Source: Streptococcus sp. bf_0095 (GTDB taxonomy: Bacteria; Bacillota; Bacilli; Lactobacillales; Streptococcaceae). Taken from it: a DNA stretch of 64,000 nucleotides. The position numbers and the translations under genes were made by a program. A model generated the notes under the pieces. The model made no database searches. It saw only the letters and a list, made by a program, of their open reading frames with translations, and had not been told where the DNA came from. This document shows, in pieces, positions 9,900 through 18,127 of the stretch. Position 1 is the first letter of the stretch. Each line of letters begins with the position of its first letter. The stretch is from the NCBI RefSeq assembly GCF_004166885.1, contig NZ_RCYU01000001.1:186001-250000 (forward strand). Reading direction: 5' to 3'.

Positions 9900-9928
9900 T
9901 TGCTATAAAAGCGCTTACATAGTATAAT
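9900..9928 (+). promoter_or_regulatory. promoter with overlapping cre-like (CcpA) site, first X-prolyl peptidase gene
   Basis: TTGCTA (9900-9905), 17 bp, then TATAAT (9923-9928). Between the hexamers lies TAAAAGCGCTTACAT (9906-9920), one base away from the catabolite-responsive-element pattern TGAAARCGYTWWCA. CcpA bound here would block RNA polymerase, so catabolite repression is inferred. Confidence 0.68.
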
Positions 9929-9963
9929 AGCTGTATTGATTACAAAATAGTGAGGTCTCTTTT

Positions 9964-12900
9964 ATGAAAAAGAAAACAGTGGTGTCCATGGTGGCTTCAA
10001 GCCTGCTACTAGCTCCCTTTGTCTTAAATCAAGTGGTGGCAGCAGATGAGAACCTGCCAGAGCTTGCTCCAACGAAAGAAGTCGTGACTCAGGTGGCTCC
10101 TGAGCCTGTAGCATCTGAAGGAGTAGCTTCCCAGAGTCAGGCAGATCCGTCTGCATCCGCTCCAAGTGTGGATCCTAAGAAGGAAGTAGAGACTTCTGAA
10201 GCTGCAGGACCGAGTCCAATTGCTCCGGCAGAGACGGAGAAGGCTGACCAGCCAGTTGGACAAGAAAAGACCGTGACGGTAACTGAAAAAACAAACCTCT
10301 CACAGGCACCTCAGGGGGCAGGTGTCCCAGCTAGTCCGGCGGCTTCGACGGGAACATCAACTCCAGCAACAGGACAAGCTTTAACCTCGTACACAGGAAG
10401 CTTGGCAAATAGTGAGCTCAAGGATAAGGAATTAACGGTTCAAAATGCTGTTGATGAATTGCTTCAGTGGGCTGCGACGGATTCCAAACAGGTCGGTCAA
10501 TCGGTGCGGATCGGGAACGCTTTGCTAAGAGTCTAGGAATGATCAGTACTCAAGAGGACTTGAACCGCAAGGTCAGTCAAGAAGAGCTGACCAATATGTA
10601 TAGCATTGCTAAGAAACTCTATGATGCCTATCGCTCTGAAAAGAAAGCTCCTCTCTTTTTAAATGGGCGGGCTCAACCCATCTTCCCTTATACAAGTGGG
10701 GAAAAATCAGATGAAAACTATCACTATGAGGATAGCGAAATCGTCCGCTTCCCAGTCTATGTGGAGACCGATTACGATACAGATGCAGATGGCAAGCTGG
10801 ACCTAGTCAAGGCTATTGTCCAGTTGCCTAAGGCAGTTGCCAGGGGAGACTTTAAGGCGGCGACCATTCTGGAAGCACGTCCTTATGTAGCAGGAACCTT
10901 GGATGAGAACTATGTGACCCTTGAAAGCTTGGGCTTGCCGACAGATGGCTCCTATGATATGAAGAAGCTGCGGGAGCAACCAGCTAAACGACAAGCTGTA
11001 GGAAACTCATCAACTGTAGATGCGGCTAAGAAGGCTAAGGCTTCGGATTGGTATTACTACAGTCCCTACGAGTATATCTATGACTACGAAAATCTCAACT
11101 GGTACGACTATTTCTTGGTCAGAGGCTATGCCTTTATCTCTAGTGCAGGACTTGGTACCAAGGGATCAGAAGGATTTAACACCACAGGGTCTGACCTCGA
11201 AATCAATGCCTTTAAGAATATTATCGAGTGGGTCAATGGCAAACGCAAGGCCTACACCGATAAGACCAGCAATGTCGAAATCAAGGCAGACTGGGCTACA
11301 GGAAATGTTGCCATGACCGGTCTATCTTGGGCTGGAACCACGACCTTTGGTGTGGCAGGTACAGGAGTCGAAGGTCTAAAGACCATCGTACCAGCTGCTG
11401 GGATTGCTTCTTGGTATGATTATTTCAATAGTCAAGGAACAGCCTATGGGAACCCACCATATAGTGATTTATCTTGGTTATCCCTCTATGTCGGGACTCG
11501 GATTCTAGATGAAAAAGACTGGGCTGGTATTTGGCAAAATTATGCCAACTATATCAACCAGCTCAACAAGGATCAAAATGCGCACGAACGCAATTACAGC
11601 GATGTCTGGAAGGAACGGGATTATACCCTTCATCCTGAAAAATTCAAGACCAGCGCCCTCTTGGTTCACGGCTTGAATGATGACAACGTTAAAACCAAGC
11701 ATTTTGAACTCATGTACGATGCCCTCAAGAAGGCAGGCCAAGATGTCAAGCTCTATCTCCACCAGGGAGACCACGTCTATCCAGCAGCCATGTCTCGTGG
11801 TTATGGTATCCAGGCCAATGGCCAAGATTTCTATGACCTGCTCAATACCTGGTTGACCCATTACCTCTATGGCGTGGACAATCACGTCGAAAACTTGCCA
11901 GCGGTTCTAGCTCAAAACAACTATGACCCAAGCAAGTGGACTACTTATGATAACTGGAAGACTTCGCAACGCCTCTTCCTTAATGCCCAGTCGAAACGCT
12001 TGGAAGAGACGATTTCAAGCGATTACGCAGGAGCTGGCATAGAGATTGCTAAACGCAACGAAACTGTGAGCCAAGGATCTTCAAAAGCCAACATGACCTT
12101 TGTGTCAGAGGTGACAGAAGATACTACTATCAAAGGGCATATCCCTGTACACTTCAAGGCAGCCCTGGCTAAGGGGAAAGGCAAAAACTTCCAGATCAAT
12201 GCCCTTTTAGTCGACGTTTCGGATGAAGAATTTGATGTGGTTGGCAACGGTGGCGTCAAAGCAGATAAAAAAGCAGATGGCTTCTGGATGGGAAGTAACC
12301 TTTCTAATCTCTCTGTAGCAGAGTTTGAGACCATTAAGACCAAATACAAGGTCATTGCCAAAGGATGGATCAACCTGGCCAACCCTGAGTCTGGCTATGA
12401 TTCAGCCAGCTCAAGAAATAGTATCGAGCCAAAAGTTGGAGAATTCCACGACTATACGGTCCATCTCCAACCAAACCTCTATACAGTTAAAAAGGGCCAC
12501 AAATTAGCCCTAGTCTTTAACACCTATGATCCATCAGACTTAACTGTTGAAAATCCTTATGAAGTCACCTTCAAGACAGATTCGATCCGTGCGACCATTC
12601 CGATTGTAGAAGGGACGCGTTCGCAAGTAGCTACTTATCTTCCTAACGCAGCTGATACAGCATATGCTGCCCTTCCAGAGATTCAAGGAGCCAAATTGGT
12701 AGAACCAGCAGTTCATTACATCGAAGAATACCATCTGCCAGTCCTTCCAGATCCTGAAAGATATGGTAAATCAGAGATTCCTGCTAGTACAAATCTTCGT
12801 CCTCTCGTCAAAACGGCTGAGAAAGAAACTGCAAAACCAGAATCTCTATCTGTTGCTTATGGACAAACATTTGTCTATGAGACGGGTAAAGCAGTTGTTG

Positions 12901-13034
12901 CAGCGCAAGAAAAAGCAGGTCAGATTCCTCAAACAGGCACTGAAGAGGAATGGATAGGATTCTATGGGTTAGGTACCCTCCTCTTGTCTAGCCTTCTTTT
13001 CTGGAAGAAAAAGAAAGAAGATGTCCAAGGCTGA
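9964..13034 (+). pseudogene. LPXTG-anchored Xaa-Pro dipeptidyl-peptidase (S15), broken by a one-base frameshift
   Basis: Surface serine peptidase that removes X-Pro dipeptides. The first frame (9964-10536) gives a signal peptide ending near VVAADE, a Pro/Ser/Thr/Ala-rich region and the start of the PepX domain, then stops. The second frame continues to 13034 with the calcium-loop-like DTDADGKLDL, catalytic GLSWAG (Ser), HGLNDDN (Asp), GDHVYP (His), and a sorting signal IPQTG, hydrophobic stretch and WKKKKE tail. Alignment with the intact copy at 41156 places the break at 10507-10509: adding one base there turns GQSVR-IGNALL into GQSVR-DRERFAKSLGM, and the whole becomes 1023 residues. The ATG at 10467 that opens the second frame has no ribosome site. 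Either a real inactivating deletion or a sequencing error; as written, no anchored enzyme is made. Confidence 0.9.
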
Positions 13035-13128
13035 GGAACGTAGCAAATATTTCTAAAAACTTGAATTTTGGTGTAGAATAGAACTATCAATGAGAGATTA
13101 GTGGAAAGCACTGATCAAAGGAGGAACT

Positions 13129-13443
13129 ATGGTACATGTACTAACAGATGCAACATTTGAACAAGAAACTAGCCAAGGCTTGGTCTTGGTGGACTTTTGG
13201 GCAACTTGGTGTGGTCCTTGCCGGATGCAGGCACCAATCTTGGAACAGTTGGCAGAAGAGATCCATGAAGATGACTTGAAGATCTTTAAGATGGATGTGG
13301 ATGAAAATCCAAACACTGCTCGTAACTTCGGCATCATGTCCATCCCAACACTTTTGTTCAAGAAAGATGGCCAAGTGGTGAAACAAGTCGCTGGTGTTCA
13401 TACCAAAGAACAACTCAAAGCGATTGTTGCAGAATTAAGCTAA
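13129..13443 (+). CDS. trxA: thioredoxin
   Basis: Cytoplasmic disulfide reductase that recycles ribonucleotide reductase, peroxidases and oxidised proteins. The 104-residue single domain has the WCGPC active site at residues 27-31, DFWATW before it and the cis-Pro loop SIPTLLF. The start ATG is preceded by a strong AAAGGAGG. It stands alone between the broken surface peptidase and its own terminator. Confidence 0.96.
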   Translation: MVHVLTDATFEQETSQGLVLVDFWATWCGPCRMQAPILEQLAEEIHEDDLKIFKMDVDENPNTARNFGIMSIPTLLFKKDGQVVKQVAGVHTKEQLKAIVAELS

Positions 13444-13474
13444 GTTAAAAGAAGCCCTTGCTTCTCAGCGAATC

Positions 13475-13516
13475 AAACTCGTTCATTTCCGATGATGGAA
13501 GTGGGCGAGTTTTTTC
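13475..13516 (+). terminator. intrinsic terminator after trxA
   Basis: AAACTCG (13475-13481) pairs with CGAGTTT (13506-13512); an inner CATTTCC/GGAAGTG arm extends it, and a T run follows to 13516. Confidence 0.88.
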
Positions 13517-13551
13517 TTTTTATGAATTTGTTAACAGAATAAGATAAGGAA

Positions 13552-13580
13552 TTGACAGCGCTTTCCTAAGGTGTTAGAAT
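13552..13580 (+). promoter_or_regulatory. orphan consensus promoter overlapping a cre-like site
   Basis: TTGACA (13552-13557), 17 bp, TAGAAT (13575-13580), with a TG extension (13572-13573). TGACAGCGCTTTCC (13553-13566) overlaps the -35 and matches the cre pattern with one mismatch. No plus-strand ORF follows; the transcript would run straight into the folded repeat at 13612-13785. See the findings. Confidence 0.65.
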
Positions 13581-13611
13581 GAACCTGTGGTTTGCCATGA
13601 AATATAAGAAA

Positions 13612-13785
13612 GAGAGTGGGACAGAAATCGGTAATTCGTTAGAATTCGATTTTGTCGTCCCACCTCCGACAGTTGAGTAGGACTGTAAAAGCTGATGAAA
13701 TCAGCGTAGTAGAGCCCACTCAACCACTGCTTTTTGCTCGACAATCAAAAGACAATTAAAAGGCTAGAACTTTTGTCCCAGCCTC
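13612..13785. repeat. folded intergenic repeat element (streptococcal type)
   Basis: About 174 bp bounded by imperfect inverted ends: GAGAGTGGGACAGAA at the left and TTTTGTCCCAGCCTC at the right. Inside are GTGGGAC (13616-13622) with GTCGTCCCAC, then a long arm GTTGAGTAGGACT (13672-13684) with AGCCCACTCAAC (13713-13724) topped by a perfect hairpin GCTGAT/ATCAGC (13691-13705). It is non-coding on both strands. The sequence resembles an intergenic repeat I associate with many oral streptococcal genomes; that recognition is from memory and needs a genome search. With the rest of the 364-bp gap it holds a terminator, a promoter and the amylase terminator. Confidence 0.65.
13754..13784 (-). terminator. 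probable terminator of the amylase gene
   Basis: Read on the minus strand, AGGCT (13784-13780) pairs with AGCCT (13765-13761) and is followed by TTTTAAT. It lies 24 bp past the amylase stop and coincides with the right end of the repeat element. Confidence 0.55.
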
Positions 13786-13807
13786 TTCAGTCAATTAAAT
13801 TTTCTAG

Positions 13808-15259
13808 TTAGTCTGCTAAAATCCATACGCTGACAGAGCGTTCTGAGACTGGGAAATCAGCCCAGCCGTCTTCTTGGATTTGAACGGGTTCTTGGTAATT
13901 TCCTAGGGCATCGTAGTAGGTCTGTCCTGCATATGCTTGGCCGATTTCCATGCGTTTGGCAGATGCAGCCGCATTTGAAATGACGCAGGCGATAGGAGCA
14001 GACTCTTCCGTTCCAGAGCGAGTCCAACCAATGCAGTTAGGATCGTCAAAGTAGTCTTTTTGTTCACCGTAGGATAAGTCTTTTCGGATACGAAGGAGTT
14101 GATCAAGCTCGGCTTGGAAATCCTGCTGGGCAAAGTCCCCTGAAATCCCGTAATAGTCTCCGTAAAAGATACATGGAAGTCCGGCCTCGCGGAGGAGAAT
14201 GAGGGCGTAAGCGGCAGGTTTGAACCATTCACTAACGGTGGATTCTAAGGCTTGTCCTCTTTGGGTGTCGTGATTATCGACAAAGGTTACAGCACTTTCT
14301 GGATGATTGCTTGCTAGAGTACCATTGAAAATAGTGGTTAAATCAAAGTTTTCCCCTTCTTGGCTAGCTCTAAAGAGATTTTGGTGGAGGGCAACGTCGA
14401 CTAAGTCGAACTGATAGTCAATGCTAGCTAGGTAGTCATTGTTGCTTTGTTCATCCCCATTCCAAAACTCGCCAAATACATAGAAATCTTCTCCATATTT
14501 GTCTGTGATTTGTTGGATGAAGTTCTTCATAAAGAAGGAGTCGATGTGTTTAACCGCATCGAGACGGAAGCCTTCTACCCCAGTTGTTTCAATAAACCAT
14601 TCAGCCCATTGGTTGAGGTTTTCGACCACTTCTGGGTGTTTGAAGTCGATATCGGCATACATGAGGTAATCGTAGTTGCCGTTTTCGCTGTCGACCAGAT
14701 CATCCTGAGCCCAGCCTTTGTTGTCCCCTTGGATCTGGTAAATCCCACTCTTATTGCGGGAAGCATCGTAGTCGGTACCGGTGAAGTGGTACCAGTGCCA
14801 GTGGAAGTCATTGTAGGCTCCATTTCGACCATCAAAGGTAAATTTGGTCCATCCTTTGATAGTAAAAGGCTCAGTCAAGACGATGGTCCGATCGTTAGGG
14901 TCCACTTCGACCACTTCAAACTTTTCAAGGCCATCGGCTGCTGCCTTATGGTTGAGGACCACATCAGCCATAGGCTGGATTCCAGCTTCTTTTAAGGCCT
15001 GAATGGCTTGCAAGTAGTCCTCTTTGAATCCATACTTGGTGCGGACAGTCCCTTTTTGGTCAAATTCTCCAAGGTCAAAAAGGTCATAAACGCCGTAGCC
15101 GACATCATTGGCAGATGTCGCTTTAAAAGCAGGTGGCATCCAGATTTTACGAATGCCCAAATCTGCCAGGTGAGGAGCATCTGCAGCTAAGCGGGACCAG
15201 TGTTGACCATCCGAAGGTAAGTACCATTCAAAATATTGCATTAAGGTTTGATTTTCCAT
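13808..15259 (-). CDS. amyA: cytoplasmic alpha-amylase (GH13)
   Basis: Hydrolyses alpha-1,4 links in malto-oligosaccharides or glycogen inside the cell. The 483-residue protein has no signal peptide and starts MENQTLMQYFEWYLPSDGQ, typical of the GH13 subfamily of intracellular and Bacillus amylases. Catalytic residues are seen in GFRLDAVKHI (nucleophile Asp), FGEFW (Glu) and FVDNHDT (Asp). It is a single-gene unit read against its neighbours, with its own promoter and an upstream cre-like site, so catabolite control is likely. A maltohexaose-forming specificity cannot be excluded. The symbol follows the intracellular amylase of S. mutans and is tentative. Confidence 0.92.
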   Translation of the reverse strand: MENQTLMQYFEWYLPSDGQHWSRLAADAPHLADLGIRKIWMPPAFKATSANDVGYGVYDLFDLGEFDQKGTVRTKYGFKEDYLQAIQALKEAGIQPMADVVLNHKAAADGLEKFEVVEVDPNDRTIVLTEPFTIKGWTKFTFDGRNGAYNDFHWHWYHFTGTDYDASRNKSGIYQIQGDNKGWAQDDLVDSENGNYDYLMYADIDFKHPEVVENLNQWAEWFIETTGVEGFRLDAVKHIDSFFMKNFIQQITDKYGEDFYVFGEFWNGDEQSNNDYLASIDYQFDLVDVALHQNLFRASQEGENFDLTTIFNGTLASNHPESAVTFVDNHDTQRGQALESTVSEWFKPAAYALILLREAGLPCIFYGDYYGISGDFAQQDFQAELDQLLRIRKDLSYGEQKDYFDDPNCIGWTRSGTEESAPIACVISNAAASAKRMEIGQAYAGQTYYDALGNYQEPVQIQEDGWADFPVSERSVSVWILAD

Positions 15260-15289
15260 TTTGTTCTCATCTTTCGTGAATAATGCCTT

Positions 15290-15345
15290 ATTTTACCAAA
15301 AATGACAGGATAGGGCAAAGGTTTGCACTCTCGAAAACGCTGTCT
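15290..15345 (-). promoter_or_regulatory. amylase promoter with upstream cre-like site
   Basis: On the minus strand TTGCCC (15318-15313), 17 bp, then TAAAAT (15295-15290) with a TG extension. TCGAAAACGCTGTCT at 15331-15345 fits the cre pattern with one or two mismatches and sits just upstream of the -35. The rest of the 389-bp gap up to 15648 shows only the hairpin at 15506-15544. Confidence 0.65.
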
Positions 15346-15505
15346 TTATTGGATTAAGGATAAATGGGCTGGAAACGAGCTCTCGCATGGGAAAAATGGG
15401 GATTTTGCCTTCATGAATAGGAACTATTTTTTTCGGTTTTGTTCAAGTTGGCTCAATCTGTCTAAAAAGGGACTATAAGTCGAAGAAGTGTCTCCATCAT
15501 TTGAT

Positions 15506-15544
15506 TGACAGGAAGGAATGTCTGTAGGATCTTCCTTGCTGTCA
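15506..15544 (+). other. hairpin upstream of the RocB-like gene
   Basis: TGACAGGAAGGAA (15506-15518) pairs with TTCCTTGCTGTCA (15532-15544) apart from one G-G mismatch, around a 13-nt loop. No T run follows, so it is not an obvious terminator. Function unknown; a 5'-leader structure or operator is possible. Confidence 0.45.
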
Positions 15545-15648
15545 GTTAAGTTGTTATCCTGTTTGAATGCTGGTTGAAAGTCCCAGAATTCAGGTCTTAT
15601 AGACTCATTCTAGGAGAGATATCTATTATTACTAAAAGGAGGCTTCCA

Positions 15649-17277
15649 TTGAGATCCATAGAACATTTCCAAGAACAAATTGCCACCATTTTTCAAGAGG
15701 CAATGTCCATACCGAGCTTTACTAATACCGAGACAGAAAGGGAGATAGAAGACTATCTAGACCAACGAATTGGGTCTATTCCATATTTCAAGAGTCACCC
15801 CCAGCACTTTGGTCGCTCCCCTCTTCCCAATGACCATCTTCATCGCAGTGTCAATTGGGCCTTGGTCGATAAGGGCAAGAAAAAGACAGTGATCCTTTTT
15901 CACCACCACGATACGGTAGATCTAGAAGATTACGGTCCCCTAGCCCCTATAGCTTTGGATTCCGAGGCACTGGTTCAAGCCTTGAAGGGCATTGATTTTC
16001 GATCAGAAATGCAGGAGGACCTAGATTCTGGCCAATGGCAATTTGGACGAGGTTCTTGTGACATGAAGGCGGCCTTAGCTCTCCAGTTGGGAGTCCTAGA
16101 AGCCTATGCCTCAGATCCAGCTGGGGGCCAGGTTAATTTACTATATCTATCTGTGGGAGATGAGGAGTCTTATTCACGCGGGATGAGAGGAGCCTTGAAT
16201 CTACTCTGTCAGTTAAAAGATGAGTTTGACTTGGACTATGTGTTAGCAGTGGATTCAGAGCCCTTTGAAGCAGGGAGTGACAAGGAGAAAGTTCTTCATA
16301 TCGGAACGGTTGGCAAGCTGATGCCAGTCGTTGTCGCCCAAGGAGTTTTGTCTCATATGAAGGAGCCCCTCAAAGGAATCAACGCCCTCTCTCTCCTAAT
16401 AGCAGTTGCATCAAAATTGGACCTTCACCCAGACTTATCTGATCATGCTCTGGGTGAGCGGTCTCCCCTTCCTTCTTGGTCTTATCTGAGGGATTTGAAG
16501 GATCAATATGACGTGTCGACTGTCCTCCATGCTGCCGGCTATTTCAGCGTTCTGCATCTGAAAAAGACCCCTCAAGAATTGTTGCAACGCATCAAAGAGT
16601 TGAGCCAGGAAGCGGTTGATCAATTTTATGTCAAATACCTGTCCCTTCAGGACCAAGCAGGGCAAGAACATGTGATCTCTCAGCCAAGAGTCATCAGCTA
16701 TCAAGAATTGCTGGATCGTTGCCAAAAGAAGGAAGGATTTTTAAGCTTTCAAGAGCAGTGTGAGCAAAGAGCCTATCAAGATTTCTTATCAGGAGTCAGC
16801 TATCAGACTATTGCCATCCAGCAGATTCAAAGTTTCTTAGAGTTTTTGAGTGAGAAAAATCCTCTGGTGGTTATTGGCTTTGCTCCACCTTATTACCCTT
16901 CTATGAATTGTCGGTCTTTACCGAATACCAGTCTAAAAATTGATAACCTAATAGATGATTATCGCTACTATTTAGCAAGCAGGGGCTTGTCACTGAAGGT
17001 GGAAGAGTACTTCATGGGCATTTGCGACACCAGTTATTGTGCCTTGGAGAGAGAGCTAGAAAGCTATCAAGTCGTATTGGATAGTTTAGCTATCCCCTCT
17101 CAAGTTTACGAGTTGGATCTTGCAAACATTGCACAGATTCAAGTGCCTGCGGTCAATTTAGGGCCTTGGGGCAAGGAACTCCACCAAAGAGGGGAGCGGG
17201 TCTTTACGGAGGACCTCCTAGATACCATTCCTAGTTATCTATTTGGCCTTCTCTACCGCTTTGATGAATTACTTTAA
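15649..17277 (+). CDS. M20 family metallopeptidase, RocB-like, TTG start
   Basis: Zinc-dependent hydrolase of the M20/M25/M40 group, nearest in layout to RocB, a protein of Bacillus arginine catabolism whose activity is not settled. Metal motifs are visible: HHHDTVD (His, Asp), GRGSCDMKAA (bridging Asp) and SVGDEES (Glu pair). The chosen start is TTG at 15649, 6 bp after AAAAGGAGG (15634-15642), giving 542 residues. The frame stays open upstream to an ATG at 15574, but that has no ribosome site and would add 25 non-family residues. No arginine genes lie nearby, so the substrate is unknown. It faces away from the amylase and precedes an ABC transporter with its own promoter. Confidence 0.82.
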   Translation: MRSIEHFQEQIATIFQEAMSIPSFTNTETEREIEDYLDQRIGSIPYFKSHPQHFGRSPLPNDHLHRSVNWALVDKGKKKTVILFHHHDTVDLEDYGPLAPIALDSEALVQALKGIDFRSEMQEDLDSGQWQFGRGSCDMKAALALQLGVLEAYASDPAGGQVNLLYLSVGDEESYSRGMRGALNLLCQLKDEFDLDYVLAVDSEPFEAGSDKEKVLHIGTVGKLMPVVVAQGVLSHMKEPLKGINALSLLIAVASKLDLHPDLSDHALGERSPLPSWSYLRDLKDQYDVSTVLHAAGYFSVLHLKKTPQELLQRIKELSQEAVDQFYVKYLSLQDQAGQEHVISQPRVISYQELLDRCQKKEGFLSFQEQCEQRAYQDFLSGVSYQTIAIQQIQSFLEFLSEKNPLVVIGFAPPYYPSMNCRSLPNTSLKIDNLIDDYRYYLASRGLSLKVEEYFMGICDTSYCALERELESYQVVLDSLAIPSQVYELDLANIAQIQVPAVNLGPWGKELHQRGERVFTEDLLDTIPSYLFGLLYRFDELL

Positions 17278-17292
17278 TACTTGAGTTTTCCA

Positions 17293-17321
17293 TTGACAAA
17301 AGAGGAAAAATGGAATAAAAT
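17293..17321 (+). promoter_or_regulatory. promoter of the ABC transporter pair
   Basis: TTGACA (17293-17298), 17 bp, TAAAAT (17316-17321): near-consensus, 63 bp upstream of the ATPase start. Confidence 0.82.
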
Positions 17322-17383
17322 ATTGGCAAAACAAGTAAACCGTTTTCTTTCATCAGGGAAGTGGGATAGAAGAAGGAGAATCT

Positions 17384-18127
17384 ATGATTGAATTTCAAGG
17401 AGTCACAAAAGATTACGATGGGCATCTGGCATTAAACCACTTGAATTTGACCATTGAAGATGGGCAAATTGTCGGCTTGATTGGCCATAATGGTGCCGGA
17501 AAATCAACGACCATTAAGAGCTTGGTCAGTGTCATCACACCGACGACAGGCAGCATTCTAGTCGATGGGAAGGATCTCTACAGCAATCGATTAGAAATCA
17601 AAAAGAAAATTGGTTACGTAGCTGATTCGCCAGATCTTTTTCTACGTTTGACAGCCAATGAATTTTGGGAGTTGGTTGCCACTTCCTATGATATGAGCCA
17701 GCAGGAATGTGATGAGCGTTTGGAACATTTGCTCAACCTTTTTGACTTTACAAGTCATCGATATGAGGTCATTGAGTCTTTCTCACATGGGATGCGCCAG
17801 AAGGTCTTTGTTATCGGAGCTCTCCTATCTGATCCAGACATCTGGGTTCTAGATGAGCCAATGACTGGTTTGGATCCACAAGCTTCCTACGACCTGAAGC
17901 AGATGATGCGGGAGCATGCGGACAAGGGCAATACCGTCATCTTCTCAACCCATGTCCTCGAAGTGGCAGAGCAACTCTGTGATAAGATTGCCATCCTGAA
18001 AAAGGGAAACCTCATCTTTTATGGAACCATCGAGGAGCTGAAGGGACAACACCCAGAACAAAGCCTAGAGTCCATCTATCTTGGACTTGCTGGTCGAAGA
18101 GAAGAGGTGAGTCCAGATGCGTCTTAA
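17384..18127 (+). CDS. ABC transporter ATP-binding protein
   Basis: Nucleotide-binding subunit of an ABC transporter working with the next gene's membrane protein. The 247-residue protein has Walker A GHNGAGKST, Q-loop region, signature SFSHGMRQK (a degenerate LSGGQ), Walker B VLDEPMTGLDP and the switch His in FSTHVLE. The degenerate signature and single-domain layout fit ABC-2/Ecs-like exporters rather than importers. AGAAGGAG precedes the ATG. It overlaps the permease gene by 11 bp. Substrate unknown. Confidence 0.9.
   Translation: MIEFQGVTKDYDGHLALNHLNLTIEDGQIVGLIGHNGAGKSTTIKSLVSVITPTTGSILVDGKDLYSNRLEIKKKIGYVADSPDLFLRLTANEFWELVATSYDMSQQECDERLEHLLNLFDFTSHRYEVIESFSHGMRQKVFVIGALLSDPDIWVLDEPMTGLDPQASYDLKQMMREHADKGNTVIFSTHVLEVAEQLCDKIAILKKGNLIFYGTIEELKGQHPEQSLESIYLGLAGRREEVSPDAS

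Noticed and set aside
10467-13034. Treating the second half of the first X-prolyl peptidase as an independent gene starting at ATG 10467
   Set aside because: No ribosome site, the first residues are out-of-frame readings of the upstream half, and it would lack a signal peptide while ending in a sorting signal. The paralogue shows the two parts belong together.
14447-14995. Long plus-strand ORF (182 codons) inside the amylase gene
   Set aside because: It lies fully antisense to a conserved gene, has no ribosome site and no recognisable motif; a shadow of GC-biased codons.
15574-15648. Upstream ATG start for the RocB-like peptidase
   Set aside because: No Shine-Dalgarno sequence and the added 25 residues are not family-like; TTG at 15649 sits correctly after AAAAGGAGG.
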